From CAZWVI01 sp964637165 (GTDB lineage Bacteria; Planctomycetota; UBA1135), in NCBI GenBank assembly GCA_964637165.1, contig CAZWVI010000020.1, positions 1 to 39,459 on the forward strand: DNA of 39,459 nt, given 5' to 3'. The position numbers were made by a program, and so were the translations under genes. Of the stretch, positions 39,437 through 39,459 are shown piece by piece (position 1 is the stretch's first letter; each line of letters begins with the position of its first letter). The notes below the pieces were generated by a model. The model ran no database searches, was not told the DNA's origin, and saw only the letters and a list, made by a program, of their open reading frames with translations.

Positions 39437-39459
39437 TATTTACACAAATTCGCGTAATC

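Overview
The window is gene-dense bacterial chromosome of balanced GC. It encodes a Gram-negative envelope (KdsB for Kdo/LPS, AnmK for peptidoglycan recycling, TatC, a lipoprotein, several signal peptides). The L28 sequence, the lysine-rich histone-H1-like protein, the DUF1844 protein and the large secreted HEAT and Asp-box proteins fit a planctomycete or related PVC-type bacterium best. That placement is inference from protein style and was not tested by a search.

Layout. 1-1455: tail of an unidentified gene, an SDR oxidoreductase and a GGQ ribosome-rescue factor. 1581-2747: a 57-residue membrane protein and thioredoxin reductase. 2781-5966 (minus): coaE, rho and a GT4 glycosyltransferase. 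6107-9438: a membrane coiled-coil/BRCT-like protein, then tatC-cinA. 9461-10878: tRNA-Gln with its own promoter and terminator, and a convergent thyA-folA pair. 10951-15063: a secreted subtilase and a secreted Asp-box propeller protein. 15072-20263 (minus): the glycine cleavage operon gcvT-gcvH-gcvPA-gcvPB-lipM behind a glycine riboswitch. 20290-21665: rpmB, the H1-like gene (containing a 100-N gap) and HU. 21672-23423 (minus): metG. 23535-28440: a five-gene operon for the middle and lower benzoyl-CoA pathway. 28437-31683 (minus): lipoprotein-kdsB-pyrG-DUF1844. 31762-35081: methyltransferase, kinase-like protein, LysM protein, anmK. 35195-37165: a secreted TPR/HEAT protein with a receiver-like domain. 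37166-37762: hairpins, a repeat element and tRNA-Pro. 37763-39424: a divergent PTS enzyme I.

How the genes work together. The gcv operon joins a glycine sensor, the T, H and P subunits and an octanoyltransferase that can supply the lipoyl group of GcvH. The catabolic operon encodes dienoyl-CoA hydratase (Dch), 6-hydroxycyclohexenoyl-CoA dehydrogenase (Had), the ring-opening hydrolase (Oah), an SDR that may oxidise the 3-hydroxypimeloyl-CoA formed, and glutaryl-CoA dehydrogenase. Together these cover most steps from dearomatised benzoyl-CoA to crotonyl-CoA. Neither the dearomatising reductase nor the thiolase is in the window.

Most unusual points: the benzoyl-CoA-type operon in this background; a 166-bp palindrome-pair element with perfect 26-bp inverted ends, a related copy of which supplies the ptsI stop codon; an enzyme I lacking the usual catalytic cysteine; and two uncharacterised membrane or exported proteins with BRCT-like and receiver-like domains.
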